A stretch of DNA of 64,000 nt, from positions 1,674,001-1,738,000 of the forward strand of contig JAUTDP010000008.1 in the NCBI GenBank assembly GCA_033439795.1, in the 5' to 3' direction. The DNA is from Sordaria brevicollis (Eukaryota; Ascomycota; Sordariomycetes; Sordariales; Sordariaceae). Both the position numbers and the translations under genes were made by a program. Under the pieces are notes generated by a model. That model saw only the letters and a program-made list of their open reading frames with translations. It was not told where the DNA came from and ran no database searches. This document shows, piece after piece, positions 24,522-36,335 of this stretch. Position 1 is the first letter of the stretch. Each line of letters opens with the position of its first letter.

Positions 24522-26247
24522 AGTGTTTCTGGTGTTGTCGTCGAGTCGGTGTGTCTGTGTCTGTGTCTGTGTCTGTGTCTAGCTGTGTCTTTCCCAAGGC
24601 GCTGCAGACATGAAAGTCCGCTTGGCCTGAAGGAAATGTTCTGGGTCGCGCGTTTGGACGGTCGGAAGAGGTGGGATGAAATGTGACAAAAGAGGTCTCG
24701 GAATTCTTTGCGACGCGACCGCTATCCAAGACCTCGAAAAGCCTTCAGCTGCCTCTAGATTGTTGTTTGTTCAGTGTTGAACGGAAGGAACATTACGTGA
24801 TGACTTGCGATCGGATGGACAGCGCGAACGTGTCAGTGATAAGATAGGCCGATAAGATCTCCGATAAGATAAGCTAATCGGAGCAGACGGGACGGGAGGG
24901 TCCTCGAAAGGAAAGTCGAGACTCGAGAGTCGAGGCACTTTAAAGAGGCCCACTTGCTCTGACAGGGCTGGCAAATCAGAAAAACGATGAAAGAAATGAC
25001 ACTCGAAGCTGGAGCCTTGTTGCTTGCAGTGTTTGAAAGTGGATGCAGATGGGTGGAGTCAAGCAGCTGCCAAATGCCGAACGGTAAACGGTATGTACTC
25101 GACCGAGTTGACACCAGGGTAAGTCCAGATTGAAGTCCCGTCTGAACATCAAATTCTTTGGACTTTGTTGGTAATTATCAACATGTTTCGAATATAAAGA
25201 GAATTGGTCCAAGCCAATCTGTGTTATCTCGAGACAATTCAATGTTGTCGACGCAGTGTTACCCCGACGGACCAGAAACAAAGGCCAAGATAAACACACA
25301 ATCCACTATCGAGGTCACACTCACACCACTGAGACCACTCCCGACACAGATCCGCTTTTTGCTGAATGTCACGGTCACTATCCCCTCTCTCTCTTGTCTG
25401 ATATCTGCTACATTTTGACAGATCTCGAGTTTTGTAAAGGAAACGGGTTTGGTCAAAGTCTGGAGAGTGGCAGGTGCAATCTGGCAAAAGGTGCTTGAGA
25501 AGGAAGGATCAATGGCCAGTGACACACCGCCCGTCCCAGCAGTGGCTTGGCTCCAATCTCTTTCCACCAAAATGACTTCAATTTTCCCCTTGAAAGTTTG
25601 AGATCGCTTTTTGCATCCGCTGTCAGTGACTGGGCGCGTTGCTTCCACTTTTGCTACAAGAACATACTACTTTTGTTGTACATTTAGTCAACGCCGCATT
25701 GGATTTCGTAACATCTTCAAATCTCTTCGTATCATTTTTACTTGGTATCGATTAAACTTAGTCATTCCACCTCTCTCATTTGCTCCCTGCCCTACGTCAT
25801 AACCCAATCGATTACACCAAACAGTACTAGAACCCTTTTGACTTGGGCGGTATCGTTTTCTGCCATTTCTGACCACTCTCCCCCGACGTTGACTATCGGC
25901 CCCCCGAGCGAGCCTCCTGCGTACCACCCGATAACCTCAGCTGCGAGCCCGGACTGCAGACGCCTTTCATTGCTACAGAAACAGAAAGCATTGAAAGATA
26001 ACCACTGCGCTGCGCTGCACCTCACGTACATTGCACTGCGCCGTACCTTGCCGTATCGACGATCCCTCCGTTCTTATCGTGCCCCGAACTTGCATTGAAC
26101 TATCCCGTCTTCCCGAATCGTCTGGTCCAGGTCCCTGGCTGTTCCGCGCCGACGACCCCTCCCCCGCCGTGCCTTGCGCAAATTCTCAACAGCCAACGCC
26201 GACTATCTGCGCATGCCGCGTTGGATAATGATAATCCGACAGCGGGA
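24522..26247. other. Divergent promoter region of ssn8 and the EF-hand carrier
   Basis: This is 1.7 kb between two divergently transcribed starts, so it should hold both promoters and leaders. The only structured element is a TGTGTC hexamer run just upstream of ssn8. The region immediately before 26248 is C-rich and lacks an in-frame ATG. Confidence 0.55.
24549..24580. repeat. TGTGTC hexanucleotide microsatellite
   Basis: About five tandem copies of the hexamer CTGTGT. It begins only 28 bp upstream of the ssn8 start codon, so it probably lies in the ssn8 5' leader, where it would read ACACAG on the sense strand. Such tracts vary in copy number. Confidence 0.85.
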
Positions 26248-28803
26248 ATGAAGGTTTCCGATGTGGTCGCAGAGCTCGAGGTGAGCATGGAGGAATCGCA
26301 GAACCAGCGAGACAAGCGCGTCGAGGAATTGTGGACAAAGCTAGATCCCCAGCGCCATGGCGAGCTCGACTTCAAGGGACTACAGAAGGGGTTGAGGAGG
26401 ATTGATCACCGTGAGCCAATGCCAACTGCCAATGCGATTGCTTCTATGCGCATCTTGAGGAATTGCCATTTGTACTAACACCGATATGCGCTTGTTCCTC
26501 TAGCCATGAAAAACGCCGACAACATGCTCAAAGATATTATCAAGGTCGTGGACACCAGCGGCGACGGCAAGATTCAGTACGAAGAATTCCGCACCTTTGT
26601 CGAGACCGCCGAACGCCAACTATGGACGCTCTTCCGATCCATCGATCGCGACAAGGATGGCCGATTAGACAAGAACGAGTTGCGCAGCGCATTCAAGAAG
26701 GCCGGCTTGACCGTTTCCAACCAGAGGCTATCGGGCTTCTTCGACGAGGTCGATATGGACCGCGATGGCTACATTACCTTTGACGAGTGGCGGTAAGTCA
26801 CCAATTTCCAATGATACAAAAAGAGACGGGCCATGTCCATGTGAAGAAGAAAAAGAAGTGGATCACAAAGTAAACAAACCGACCCACCCGAAGCTGGGGA
26901 AGCCCGGGAATCGCCAACTTTTCACCAGTTCCACTCGCCCAATTTAACCCTGCAATGCCAGCTAGCGACCGAGTCAAAGTGAATTTGACTTTGCGCGCGT
27001 GCTAAAAAGGTCGCTGCAGTGTTGTCTGCCCCTAAAGCGCATTGCCGGGTGTTGGGACGTCGAGTGAATGAGAACGAGGCACCGTGAAGAGGGTTGAGCG
27101 GGTGTTTGCTTCGGTCACACGAGGAGACGAGAGAGCCTTGAGAACCTTGAGAACCAGTTGGCTGACACTTCACCTGTCCGTCTGATCAAAGGGACTTTCT
27201 ACTATTTATGCCCACCACCCACGACCACGACCACAGCCACGAACACCACGCCTCCGCCCTTGAAGCAGCCCTGTCCTTTTACTCCTCCATAGTAACCGTC
27301 AACGCAGAGGGCGACTCGCTCGTCAGCGAAGAGACACTTGAGGGTCTAGGTACGACTGGCTTCTTTCTCAACGCCCTTTTTGGTTCTCTCTTAAAGATTG
27401 CCAACCCGGGCGCTACTACTACTCCTACTTCTCAGCCGCCCGCATCAGAATCAATATCTCAACCCTCCTCACCCTCATCTCTTTCTCCCGACGGCACCGC
27501 CGAGTCCGGTGCTGGCGCAAGCATGGCGCCCTCCCAAGTTGCACCCGTCGGTGCCGCCACCCCTGAGCAAGTGTTAGCAGACAAGGCGGCCAATGGCAAA
27601 GTTATCAAGCAGATGGAGGGCGCGGGGCAGCACGACCTCCGCCAAAAATCCGACGTCAGCCAGGAGGAGGACGAGGAGGTCGTGAAAAGCGGACTGACAG
27701 AGTTACTACCCGACGCAGGTTACTTCCTCGCCGGCGCCGTCTCAGGTGGAGTGTCGCGCACTGCTACTGCGCCCCTCGACCGTCTCAAAGTTTTCCTCCT
27801 GGTCAACACAAAACCCAAGGCCACCATTGCGGTCGAGGCTGCTAAGAGTGGTCAACCTCTCGTCGCTATCCGCAATGCCGGTGGCCCCATCTTCGATGCC
27901 ATCAAGACACTATGGCGGGCCGGCGGTATCAAGACTTTCTTTGCAGGTGAGTTGGAGAAACTAGAAAAACCAAAACCCGGGCCTCCCGGAGATTTGCCAT
28001 TCAAATACTAACAAATTCATAGGAAACGGCTTGAACGTTGTCAAGATCATGCCAGAGTCGGCCATTCGGGTAATTAGCCTCGCCTGCCTGTTGAGAGGCT
28101 TTCCAGACTTTCGGTGCTAATATTCGCCTAGTTCGGTTCTTACGAAGCTTCAAAACGCTTTCTTGCGGCCTATGAGGGTCACGACGATCCGACACAGATA
28201 AGCACCGTGTCCAAGTTTGTCGCTGGTGGTATGGGCGGTATGACCGCTCAGTTCTGCGTATACCCCATTGACACACTCAAGTTCCGCCTGCAATGCGAGA
28301 CCGTCGAAGGTGGCCCCAAGGGTAATGCCCTGCTCATTCGTACGGCCAAGAACATGTGGGCGGACGGCGGTTTCCGTGCAGCATATCGCGGTCTGGGCCT
28401 CGGCCTCGTCGGCATGTTCCCCTACAGTGCCATCGACATCGGCACTTTCGAGTTTCTCAAAAAGTCTTTCAGGCGCGCCAAAGCTAAGTACTACGGCATC
28501 CACGAAGACGACGCGGCGCCCGGAAACATTGCGATGGGCATCCTCGGAGCATCATCGGGAGCCCTCGGTGCCACAGTGGTGTATCCGCTCAACGTCCTCC
28601 GAACGAGACTGCAGACTCAGGGAACAGCGATGCACCCGCCCACGTACACCGGTTTTGTCGATGTCGCGACAAAAACAGTCCGTAACGAGGGCGTCCGTGG
28701 TCTGTACAAGGGCTTGACGCCAAATCTCCTCAAAGTTGCGCCAGCTCTTAGTATCACCTGGGTCTGCTATGAGAACATGAAGACGCTTCTCGACCTGCAC
28801 TGA
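26248..28803 (+). CDS. Calcium-dependent mitochondrial carrier (SCaMC/Sal1-like, ATP-Mg/Pi type)
   Basis: The five exons are 26248-26410, 26504-26792, 27192-27946, 28023-28069 and 28132-28803, giving 641 residues. The N-terminal half has one degenerate and three canonical EF-hand loops (DTSGDGKIQYEE, DRDKDGRLDKNE, DMDRDGYITFDE). A linker with a Ser/Pro/Thr-rich stretch follows. The C-terminal half has three mitochondrial carrier repeats with signatures PLDRLK, PIDTLK and PLNVLRTR. Related proteins exchange ATP-Mg for phosphate across the inner membrane when Ca2+ rises in the intermembrane space. Introns are canonical (GTGAGC, GTAAGT, GTGAGT, GTAATT donors); intron 2 (26793-27191) is unusually long at 399 bp and separates the EF-hand block from the rest. 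No in-frame ATG lies upstream of 26248, which fixes the start at MKVSDVVAELEV. Confidence 0.95.
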
Positions 28804-30858
28804 CTGCACACTTCGGGGCAAGGCTGCCAACCCATTAAGAGACGCAACGAGGAGTAACCATCTGAACCACGATGCGGATCATGGCAGTGTGGTAACTACT
28901 CAGCGATTACCTCTACATGCATCAATGGGAGAAGCGGAGGAGGGAATGAAGCATCACTTACATTACATACATATTTTCTGGCCAACATCTCCCCGGATCC
29001 CCACCTCGCTCCCAACCGGCATCACTGAAGTCCACCAGAGGGCACATGCCCAGCTGATATTAGGCCGTACACACGTCTTTCAGTGTGGCAGCTTCTCAAG
29101 CTGCAGGCGTTGATTCAGAACCACGGAATGGCGGAGAGGTTGGATGGCGAAGGGTTCTCCATTGGAGATAATCAGGTCAAAAGTCCCGAATAAATAGTGG
29201 GCAGCACCACGTGACAGGGAGAAGAGCGAAAAGAATAGGGTTAGGAGGCAGCGTTATACCTAGCAATTGGTTGATTTGATTTTTCTCTTTTACTTGTTTT
29301 GTTTTTTGTCTTTGAGAGGTTGACTACCTTAACCAACATATAGCCCCGGCGTTTGGCATAAGAGGACGCGTTTCGAGAGATACCAATAGACTCAAAAAGG
29401 GTAATGTCGTTTCAAGTGAAAAGCAAAGGGCGAACCCTGAAAAACATACCTTAAAAAGCAAAAGCATAGCGTTGGCGATGGTGTCGAATAGGTTGTAGGA
29501 TTGGTCTGGAATGGAATGCTTGAATGGATTTGGAGGAAGGGATCAAGAAAAGGGGAAAGTGGAAGGACAATTGTTTAGAGCAGAGGCAAGTAGACGACAT
29601 GTACGTTTTCAATATCTGTGGGCTATCTTGATGGATCGTATTTCTCTCTCTGATGTCCTTCATCACTGCGGATCAATACGTGTTTGTGATTCAGCGACGA
29701 TAGTCCATTGCCTACCTCTTACATAACGAGGGCCTGTCTGGAGGCTACAAATGCCGTCGACATTTCATAGCCATGGCACCGCAGTAGTCTACAACACGGT
29801 GATTCACGACTATCAGTGACGGACAGCTGTTATCGAGTTTTGCGGCTACCGGCATCATCTCGCCATGGACTTCCCGTCCGCTCATCATTCCCAGTCAATC
29901 TTTTTTTTAAGCTCCCAGCCTTATGGCGATAAATCATCCAAAATGATGTCAAGGGGGTTTCTTGCCCCCTTGCCCTTGACAGCATCACGACTTTTGTGTG
30001 GATGTTTTACCCCGCGCTTATCCAGCATCACACTTTTGTTCGTCGTCAGCTCACCGGGGGGCCTTCCCGTCCCGATTAGGAAGCTCGCTAACACGGGTAG
30101 CGATGGCTGGCCAATGTTATTCAACAAAAGGCCGAAGAAATTTCAAGGATCAATTAAGGACAATCGAGGTCAGTGGTGAAAACCAAAGAATCGGAGGACT
30201 CGTCAGCTTCTTAGTTACAAAGGTTGGGGCTCGTGGGAGTCACATCTTTGCATCGTTTGCTGCAAAGTTCTTGACAAACAGTCCCCATCGACAATGTAAC
30301 CTCGTTTTTTTTTGTTTTAAACAACCCTTGTCCATGCCTTTCTTTAAATCCGAACGGTTCCAATAGAATGGACTGAAATCCTATGCAGCTTACGACTGAG
30401 TTATGAGGAGGCTATACCCATTTGGTATAGCGGTTACAACTTACCCTCGGGCCTCGCCTTCAACCTCGACGCATTCTTTCTTCAGCTCTCTTTTGGGATT
30501 CGTAATCTTTTCATTCTGTTTGAGAAGCTTTTCTCTTGTACAACTCATCAACTTCATATTGCTGAACGCGCGTTCTTCCTTTTCTTCCTGCTCACGGATG
30601 CAGAAAAAAGACTTTCGTATGAAACTGACGGGTTACATGCCATCGTAATTTGTTTTCAGCTTAACGCCGTCACGTCGTGGTCCGCGATATTGACGGAGCC
30701 TCTTGCCGAGAACATACAGCGTCTACTTACTCATCTTTGTTTCGTTCTGGCTAACCGAAGCGGCAAGTTGAATCGAGAACCGAAACAGTTGAGGGTCACT
30801 CCGGAGGATTGACACACCAGGCCTAACTCCCAAAGACGCGAAGAGTTTCTCGATCATC
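28804..30858. other. Intergenic spacer
   Basis: 2.05 kb downstream of the carrier and upstream of the membrane-protein gene, both on the plus strand. Only short low-quality frames are present; no RNA gene or repeat was recognised. Confidence 0.5.
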
Positions 30859-33422
30859 ATGTCGCATCGGTATTCAGACAACCTCTACTCGTACCCGGGC
30901 CTGGGAAACGACGAGGACATTGAGGGTACTGCTGGTCCGCAACAGGACCAAGGGCACAATCAGAATGCGTCCCAGCATATCTACGACTTCTCATCAGGGC
31001 CATCATACAACTCTCCGTTTTCTCCTCCAGAGCTGGAAGAGGACCCGTCTATCGAGCCGACAATGACTGGCGATAGCAAGGCGAGAGAGGCGGCCCGCTT
31101 GTCAGGACGCGACATCCCCGACGAAGACATCTACAACGCAGATGAGAGACATGGAGACACGACGCATCAGCACCCACCATCTCAGATAGATGACGCCGGC
31201 TATCCAGCTCTTCCAATGTCCAGGTCGGCATATGCCACGCCATCGGCCCACTCACAACCACAACAGGCCGCGTACTACCCTTACATCCCATCACAGGCCG
31301 GGAACTCCTCGTCATCTGGCCCATATATACCCCGGACATCTGGCTCGCCTTACGCGGCCTACCCTCAACACCGTCAGTCAACAACATCCAGCCACGGCTC
31401 CTCTTCACCGTTTCCTTTTGAGGCTCCTCCAGCCTATACCCCTTCCCCGACGTCGGCTTCGCCAACAAGCCCCTTGAACTCTCACGCAGCTTCCTCAACC
31501 AGTTATCAGACCTTTCCTCAGGCAACAACACCATCCACCTCTTCTTCTTCTAATGACAGCATGGGTCGTCCGGATGAGTCCACTGGCCTGCTGCAGGGCC
31601 GTGGCCCGGAAAGCATGGGAGGCAACCCCGGTGACGGGCCGGAGAACGTGAGACCCAAATGGACCGAGCGAGTGAAGAGTCGTTTGCCGTCTCGAGAAAC
31701 TGTCAAGAAAACTCTCCTGGTTTTGATTGTTGCGGTCCTATTGCTGGGTATCGTCACGGATTCGAGGGATGTAAGTTGACCTTCCTTGCCTGTGATATGT
31801 CATGCCATGTCGTCCTCTGCTCAAGTAATGCGGGGAGGGGTTGTACCACATTGGACGACGTTCTTACCTGCATATTCCTCGCATACACCTGTATCACTCT
31901 GAATTATCAGGTACACTTGCTAACCCATTCCCTCTAGCTCGAGTGGGACGACCTCGACCCATATCCCCCCTCTCGCCCCGACCATGGCCGTGGCGGTGGT
32001 GGAGGACACAACGGAGACACTTCGCCATCAAAACCGCCTGCGATGCAATACCCCGACCTCGACAACGAACTGGACTGGTTCGGCCGCTACCACTGCGGCG
32101 GCGGCGGCGGCAACCACAAACGACTTACCGAGACCCACGACGTCACATTCTCCTCCAGCAAGCACCTGACCATCAACCAAGAACGTCTCGAACGTGACGG
32201 TGACAGCCATCACTACGACACTTACGTGCAAGTCCAAGGCGAGGTCATCCTCCGGCGCTCTGGCAAAGACACACCCGGACCTTCAACCATTGTCCTCGAC
32301 GTCATCGTCAATGATGACCGCATCCCGATCGCCACGGACTGGAACCCCAACGACCAAGTCTTCACCATCAAGACCCCCGACGGCCTCAACACCGGCGAGC
32401 GCAACCGCAAGCTATGCGCCACAGTCAAACTCACCGTCTGGGTCCCCGAGGACGCCGAGCTCAACTACCTCCAGATCACCACCATCCACTTGGGCGTGCA
32501 GCTGCTCGATAATTTGTCTCTGACCGTCAACACGCTCGCCAAGATTGATGCCGTAGCCAGTAACATCATCTCCGCTTTCTCTGGCAGCGCCTCCAAAGGC
32601 GCAGTTACGCTACGAAAAGACAAGACACCACCGAGCGACACCTCCCCCGACTCTTTCGCCTTCCACCCGCGCAAATGCGAAGCAGGCACCACCTCCGGCC
32701 AAATCTACGGCGTCTGGCCTCTTCACGACTCGCTCACCCTCAAGACTACCTCAGGCGACATCAAAGTGGGCATTGAACCGCAAGAAAACTGGGATAAGGA
32801 CTCTCAAGCTACAACAGCAGAGCTCTCGATCCGGTCTTCATCGGGAGACGTCGACTTCCGCGAACATGGCGCTTCCTCTTCCTCTTCTAAGCTACCCCAA
32901 CGCGATTATTTGGTGGATGTACACACCACCTCCGGAAATGTTCACGCCTTGGCGGCGTTTGGGTTGTCAGCGACTGTCAAGTCAACGAGCGGCACGCTCA
33001 AGTTGGAGCTTCTACCCGTTCTCAAGTCCTCCTCCGACGACGACTCGCACCCCGTGGAAGTTAGCACTTCGTCTACTTCAGGAACGACGTACATCACCGT
33101 CCTAGACCCTCTTTACTTTTCCTCCTCTACCAAGTCTTCCCCGGCTCTGAGAAATATCCACAACCAACACACCTCCACCTCGGGTGATTACCATCTCTCT
33201 TTACCTAGCGTCTGGGAGGGAGAAATTGTCATGACTTCTCTCAGCGGCAAACTAGGTGTTGCCGGAAAGGATGTCAAGTTGATTAAGTCTGGGGAGAAGT
33301 GGCCGGGTTTCAACAAGGAGCTGGTGGCGAGGAAGGGAGAGGTGGGAGGGGATAAGGGGGAGGGAAGTAGAGTTAGGGTTGGGTTGACAAGTGGGAGTGG
33401 GGAGGTCAAGGTTGGTTTGTAA
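30859..33422 (+). CDS. Single-pass membrane protein with DUF4097-like repeat ectodomain
   Basis: Exons 30859-31770 and 31938-33422 are joined in phase 0 (donor GTAAGT, acceptor CCTCTAG; 167-bp intron), giving 798 residues. Residues 1-280 are Ser/Pro/Tyr-rich and presumably disordered and cytoplasmic, ending in a basic stop-transfer segment. One membrane segment follows (TLLVLIVAVLLLGIV, about 285-299), then LEWDDLDPYPP and a Gly-rich spacer. The remaining 450 residues are beta-rich and repeat a T/S-S-G-D/N/T motif followed by alternating hydrophobics: TSGDIKVGI, SSGDVDF, TSGNVHAL, TSGTLKLEL, TSGTTYI, TSGDYHLSL, LSGKLGV and SGEVKVGL. This spacing is like the DUF4097/adhesin-type beta-helix fold known from bacteria and many fungi. 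Topology (type II, repeats outside or lumenal) and any role in cell-wall contact are inference. Confidence 0.85.
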
Positions 33423-33707
33423 TGAACCTAATGAGGGATGGTAGGGGTTGGGAAAAAAGAGGAGCAGGGTGGTTACCTCTAGGAAGGGGGTGGTTGAGAT
33501 TCGTGATGGACTGTTTGGGTACGGGTAGATTTGATGGCTTCGAGTCTTTTGGTCTTTATGCGGCTTTATCTTTGGAGCGAGAGCGTAGTTTGCGGTACTT
33601 TGTGTTTTTACTTCATGATGATAGCATGGCATATGACGAGGGCATATATACTTATTGATACCTGGATTATCACAAGCCCTGACATTTTTTCAGACTCTAC
33701 TCCTGCC

Positions 33708-34190
33708 GACAATACCATCCAGAATAACCAGCATGTTGCACCTTCATCTCCCACGACGCATGGAACGAGGGCCCTTGCCCTCAACAAGTGGTTTCTAGCC
33801 GGCATGTCCCAAGAAGACGGGAAGTTGACGAGCTGCGGTGAGTTCGCAACAATGAGCAAACCACCTCAGTCAGTGGCGTTGTAGTCAAAAGGCTAACGGA
33901 TCCCCAGAGGTTCGAGCCGAGAGACAAGCGAAAAGCAGCCGCCTGGGCAAGAGAGCAAGTCAAGAATGAGACATCCAAGCACAGAGCCGAAAGGCTGGCA
34001 ACCAAGAAACGGTACCGAGAGTCGACCGAGGGTCGCGAAAAGAGACGGGTCTACAAGTGTCATCGAGCCCAAGTTAAAAGCGCATTGGGGAGCTGGAAGC
34101 CCAACTCAAGGACTGGAGCAGACCGCTGCCCGCAAGATAGCTGGCTGCAGCCTAAGCTGCTGGGCTTGTATCAAGCCCTCAACATGGTAA
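33708..34190 (+). pseudogene. Possible gene relic with a canonical intron
   Basis: A frame containing HVAPSSPTTHGTRALALNKW leads to a strong donor (GTGAGT at 33838). A GCTAAC branch and the acceptor CCCCAG at 33907 follow, so the intron is 70 bp and textbook for this genome. After it, one frame reads a very basic, helix-prone stretch (RFEPRDKRKAAAWAREQ, then RAERLATKKRYRES and EKRRVYKCHRAQ) that resembles a DNA- or RNA-binding basic region. The exon frames do not join without a stop or a shift: using the neighbouring AG (33909) keeps frame but yields a different protein. This fits a decayed gene, but chance cannot be excluded. Confidence 0.3.
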
Positions 34191-34406
34191 GAAAAATAAG
34201 TCCCAACGAGGACAAGAACTATGTCCAACCAACAAAGCAAAAACCATCTTCGGACAGCTATACTGACCTCGACGACATTCAAGATCAAGGATCTGACATT
34301 TGGGCTTATATCAACAGCCTGACACCGTCACTTTGATCCGATGCTCTCTAGAACGGGGGGCTATATCCACGACCACAAGAGCAGTCAAAACTAGCGTTCT
34401 CTCCAG

Positions 34407-34568
34407 ACGGACGCCTACGACGTTAACGAACAGGCCGGAAATAGGGCTCCCCAGTATGTCGATTGGGTGTGCTCCCTCCAGGGCTTCCAGCTGCCTGAGG
34501 GCAAGTATATTTCCCCCAGCAACCCAACTGTCACCGGTTTTCAGATTAATATTAGTGTAACAGGATGA
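34407..34568 (+). pseudogene. Possible terminal exon of a decayed or unrecognised gene
   Basis: After an acceptor-like TCTCTCCAG the sequence reads 53 codons to a TGA: TDAYDVNEQAGNRAPQYVDW, then VCSLQGFQLPEGKYI and SPSNPTVTGFQINISVTG. The composition is that of a folded protein, unlike the surrounding frames. I could not find an upstream exon that joins cleanly. It may belong with the fragment at 33.7-34.2 kb. Family not recognised. Confidence 0.3.
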
Positions 34569-35414
34569 TCCGCGCCCCGCCCTGCCTGCACCATACGTTA
34601 TCGATGACCGGCGCTCTTATCCAAGCGTACCCTAATAATTTTACCTCCCTGAAGCGTTTCTTGAAGGACTACGTCTGCTGTGTTTCTGCCTCCCGTTAGT
34701 AATCCTTTCCCGAATATTCCTCGATTACCCGCGATCTTCCGTGACGTTACTTTCATTCCTCCCGTCTTTCTTTTTCATGGCTCGTGCCCATGCTAACTTT
34801 GTGACATGTAGGCGGTGGCCTGTCCCAGGCGTCGACATGCTCCTGGTCCGACCATAAGTAGGCCCTCGATACCCGTCGGCTTCTGTGACGTCCGCAACGC
34901 TGCTTATAATGCAGCGATCCTTCTGTCACTCGGCCCAAACGGAGAGCTTCATGCGGCTGGTCGCCGCCGTATGTTGGTGTCGGCAATTTTAAGAGCACCG
35001 CACCTCAACCAGACAGAGGTGTCAACATGTTATGTATTATTATTGACTGCGATATTTACCATTTGTGCACGTTCTACAAAGATCTAGGTAAACTTTCTTC
35101 TAGTCCTCCAAGGGGGATGTAGAAGTTTGTGACCTGATCAAATTGTATCATCCCCCATTGGAACGTCAATACTTCGTTTTTTGCTCGACACTCCGAATAT
35201 TACCAAGAATAACAGAAGAAAGATCTAGTTCAAATTCAATCTTGAGACGAATCTTCAACCCCAAGTAAATCTGATCCGTTTGCGAGCAAGATGAGAGTAG
35301 GATCGTCGCGAAGTGCACAAACGACTTCAAGAGCTTCTTTCCCGATCAATATTTTGATTGGAAATTGACAACACTTCTTCTGCGCTTACCATTGAGCTTT
35401 TGAAGCTGCTAGAC

Positions 35415-35850
35415 CTAATCGAACATCATATCGCCGTCAATGTCCTCCGCCAAAGCGGCGGCCAGGTTCTGGGCCTTGGTGGCCACCTCGTTGGCCATCT
35501 CCATAACCGGCTTGAAGGCCGGGGGAAGCACGTCGTCGGCGAACGCAATCATGTCCGCACTATCGAATCTGTTAATCGCCATATCTAAAAATTGATCCAT
35601 CTGTCTGGGCGGAGGCCGGTGGCGATCTGCTTTGCGGCCGCCCAGAGTTTGACCTCGGCCCGGGTCTCGAAGCCATCCGGGGCGGTATCCTAAGCCTCAG
35701 CGGCCCGGCTCAGGAACTGCCGGGCGGCACACGATGTTTTGGTGGCGGCAATGGCCGCACGATCTGCCGCGTGGGGCGGTTCTGTCGTAGGCCCTGCCTC
35801 CACTGCTTTGACGCACTCCGTACAGTCTGCGCTGGGAGCGGGTAGAGGTC
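35415..35850 (-). pseudogene. Disrupted coding-like segment, two overlapping frames
   Basis: On the minus strand one frame runs from about 35850 to a stop at 35585-35587, interrupted only by a TAG at 35690-35692. It reads TEPPHAADRAAIAATKTS, then FLSRAAEA-stop-DTAPDGFETRAEVKLWAAA and QIATGLRPDRWINF. A second frame overlaps its end, starting at ATG 35600. It gives 61 residues (MDQFLDMAINRFDSADMIAF ... EDIDGDMMFD) ending at 35415. Both are Ala/Asp/Glu-rich, helical and low in rare residues, which is unlikely for chance frames. The TAG could come from a CAG by a C-to-T change, as expected from RIP or ordinary decay. No family recognised. Confidence 0.35.
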
Positions 35851-35883
35851 AAGGAGATGAGTGTTTTCGGCGTCGATTAAGAG

Positions 35884-36335
35884 GTGCCACTCATGGATAT
35901 AGATACAAGCAACATGGCCGCCAACGAGAGGGCTTTGATTTTGTCACATATCCAGTGGTTGGTGAAGAGTGATCGATTCAAACATGCGGGAATGTTTCGG
36001 CCGTCGGCGTCCTTTGGCTACCAGTTCGTCCATTCACCCAATCTCACCACTCTCCACCAACATCTCTTCCACAATGTCGCCCAGATTTGCTGTCGCCGAC
36101 GTAGCCTATCCAAAGCAGAGGCAATTTTGTAGTGAGGAGGAAACAGGTCGTCTCCGTGGCCTTAACCCCGGCCAAAACATGCCAAAGGCCACAGACCATC
36201 CATGCTCTGCAGAGGCAGGCAGACAAATTTGATACCATCACGGTCATCTCCACCCAGCCGGCGCTAGATTCTATCAACGACATGATCTGGGGAGTGGCCC
36301 ATTACTCGGCCACCCTGTCCGAAGAGACCCGTTGA
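35884..36335 (+). pseudogene. Coding-like segment with frame changes
   Basis: From ATG 35884 the frame reads MDIDTSNMAANERALILSHI, then QWLVKSDRFKHAGMF, continuing to 36132. A second frame, ending at 36335, reads FDTITVISTQPALDSINDM and then IWGVAHYSATLSEETR. Both look like parts of one small protein broken by an intron or a frameshift around 36050-36140, but no convincing donor and acceptor pair joins them. Divergent from the minus-strand fragment at 35415-35850. Family not recognised. Confidence 0.3.
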
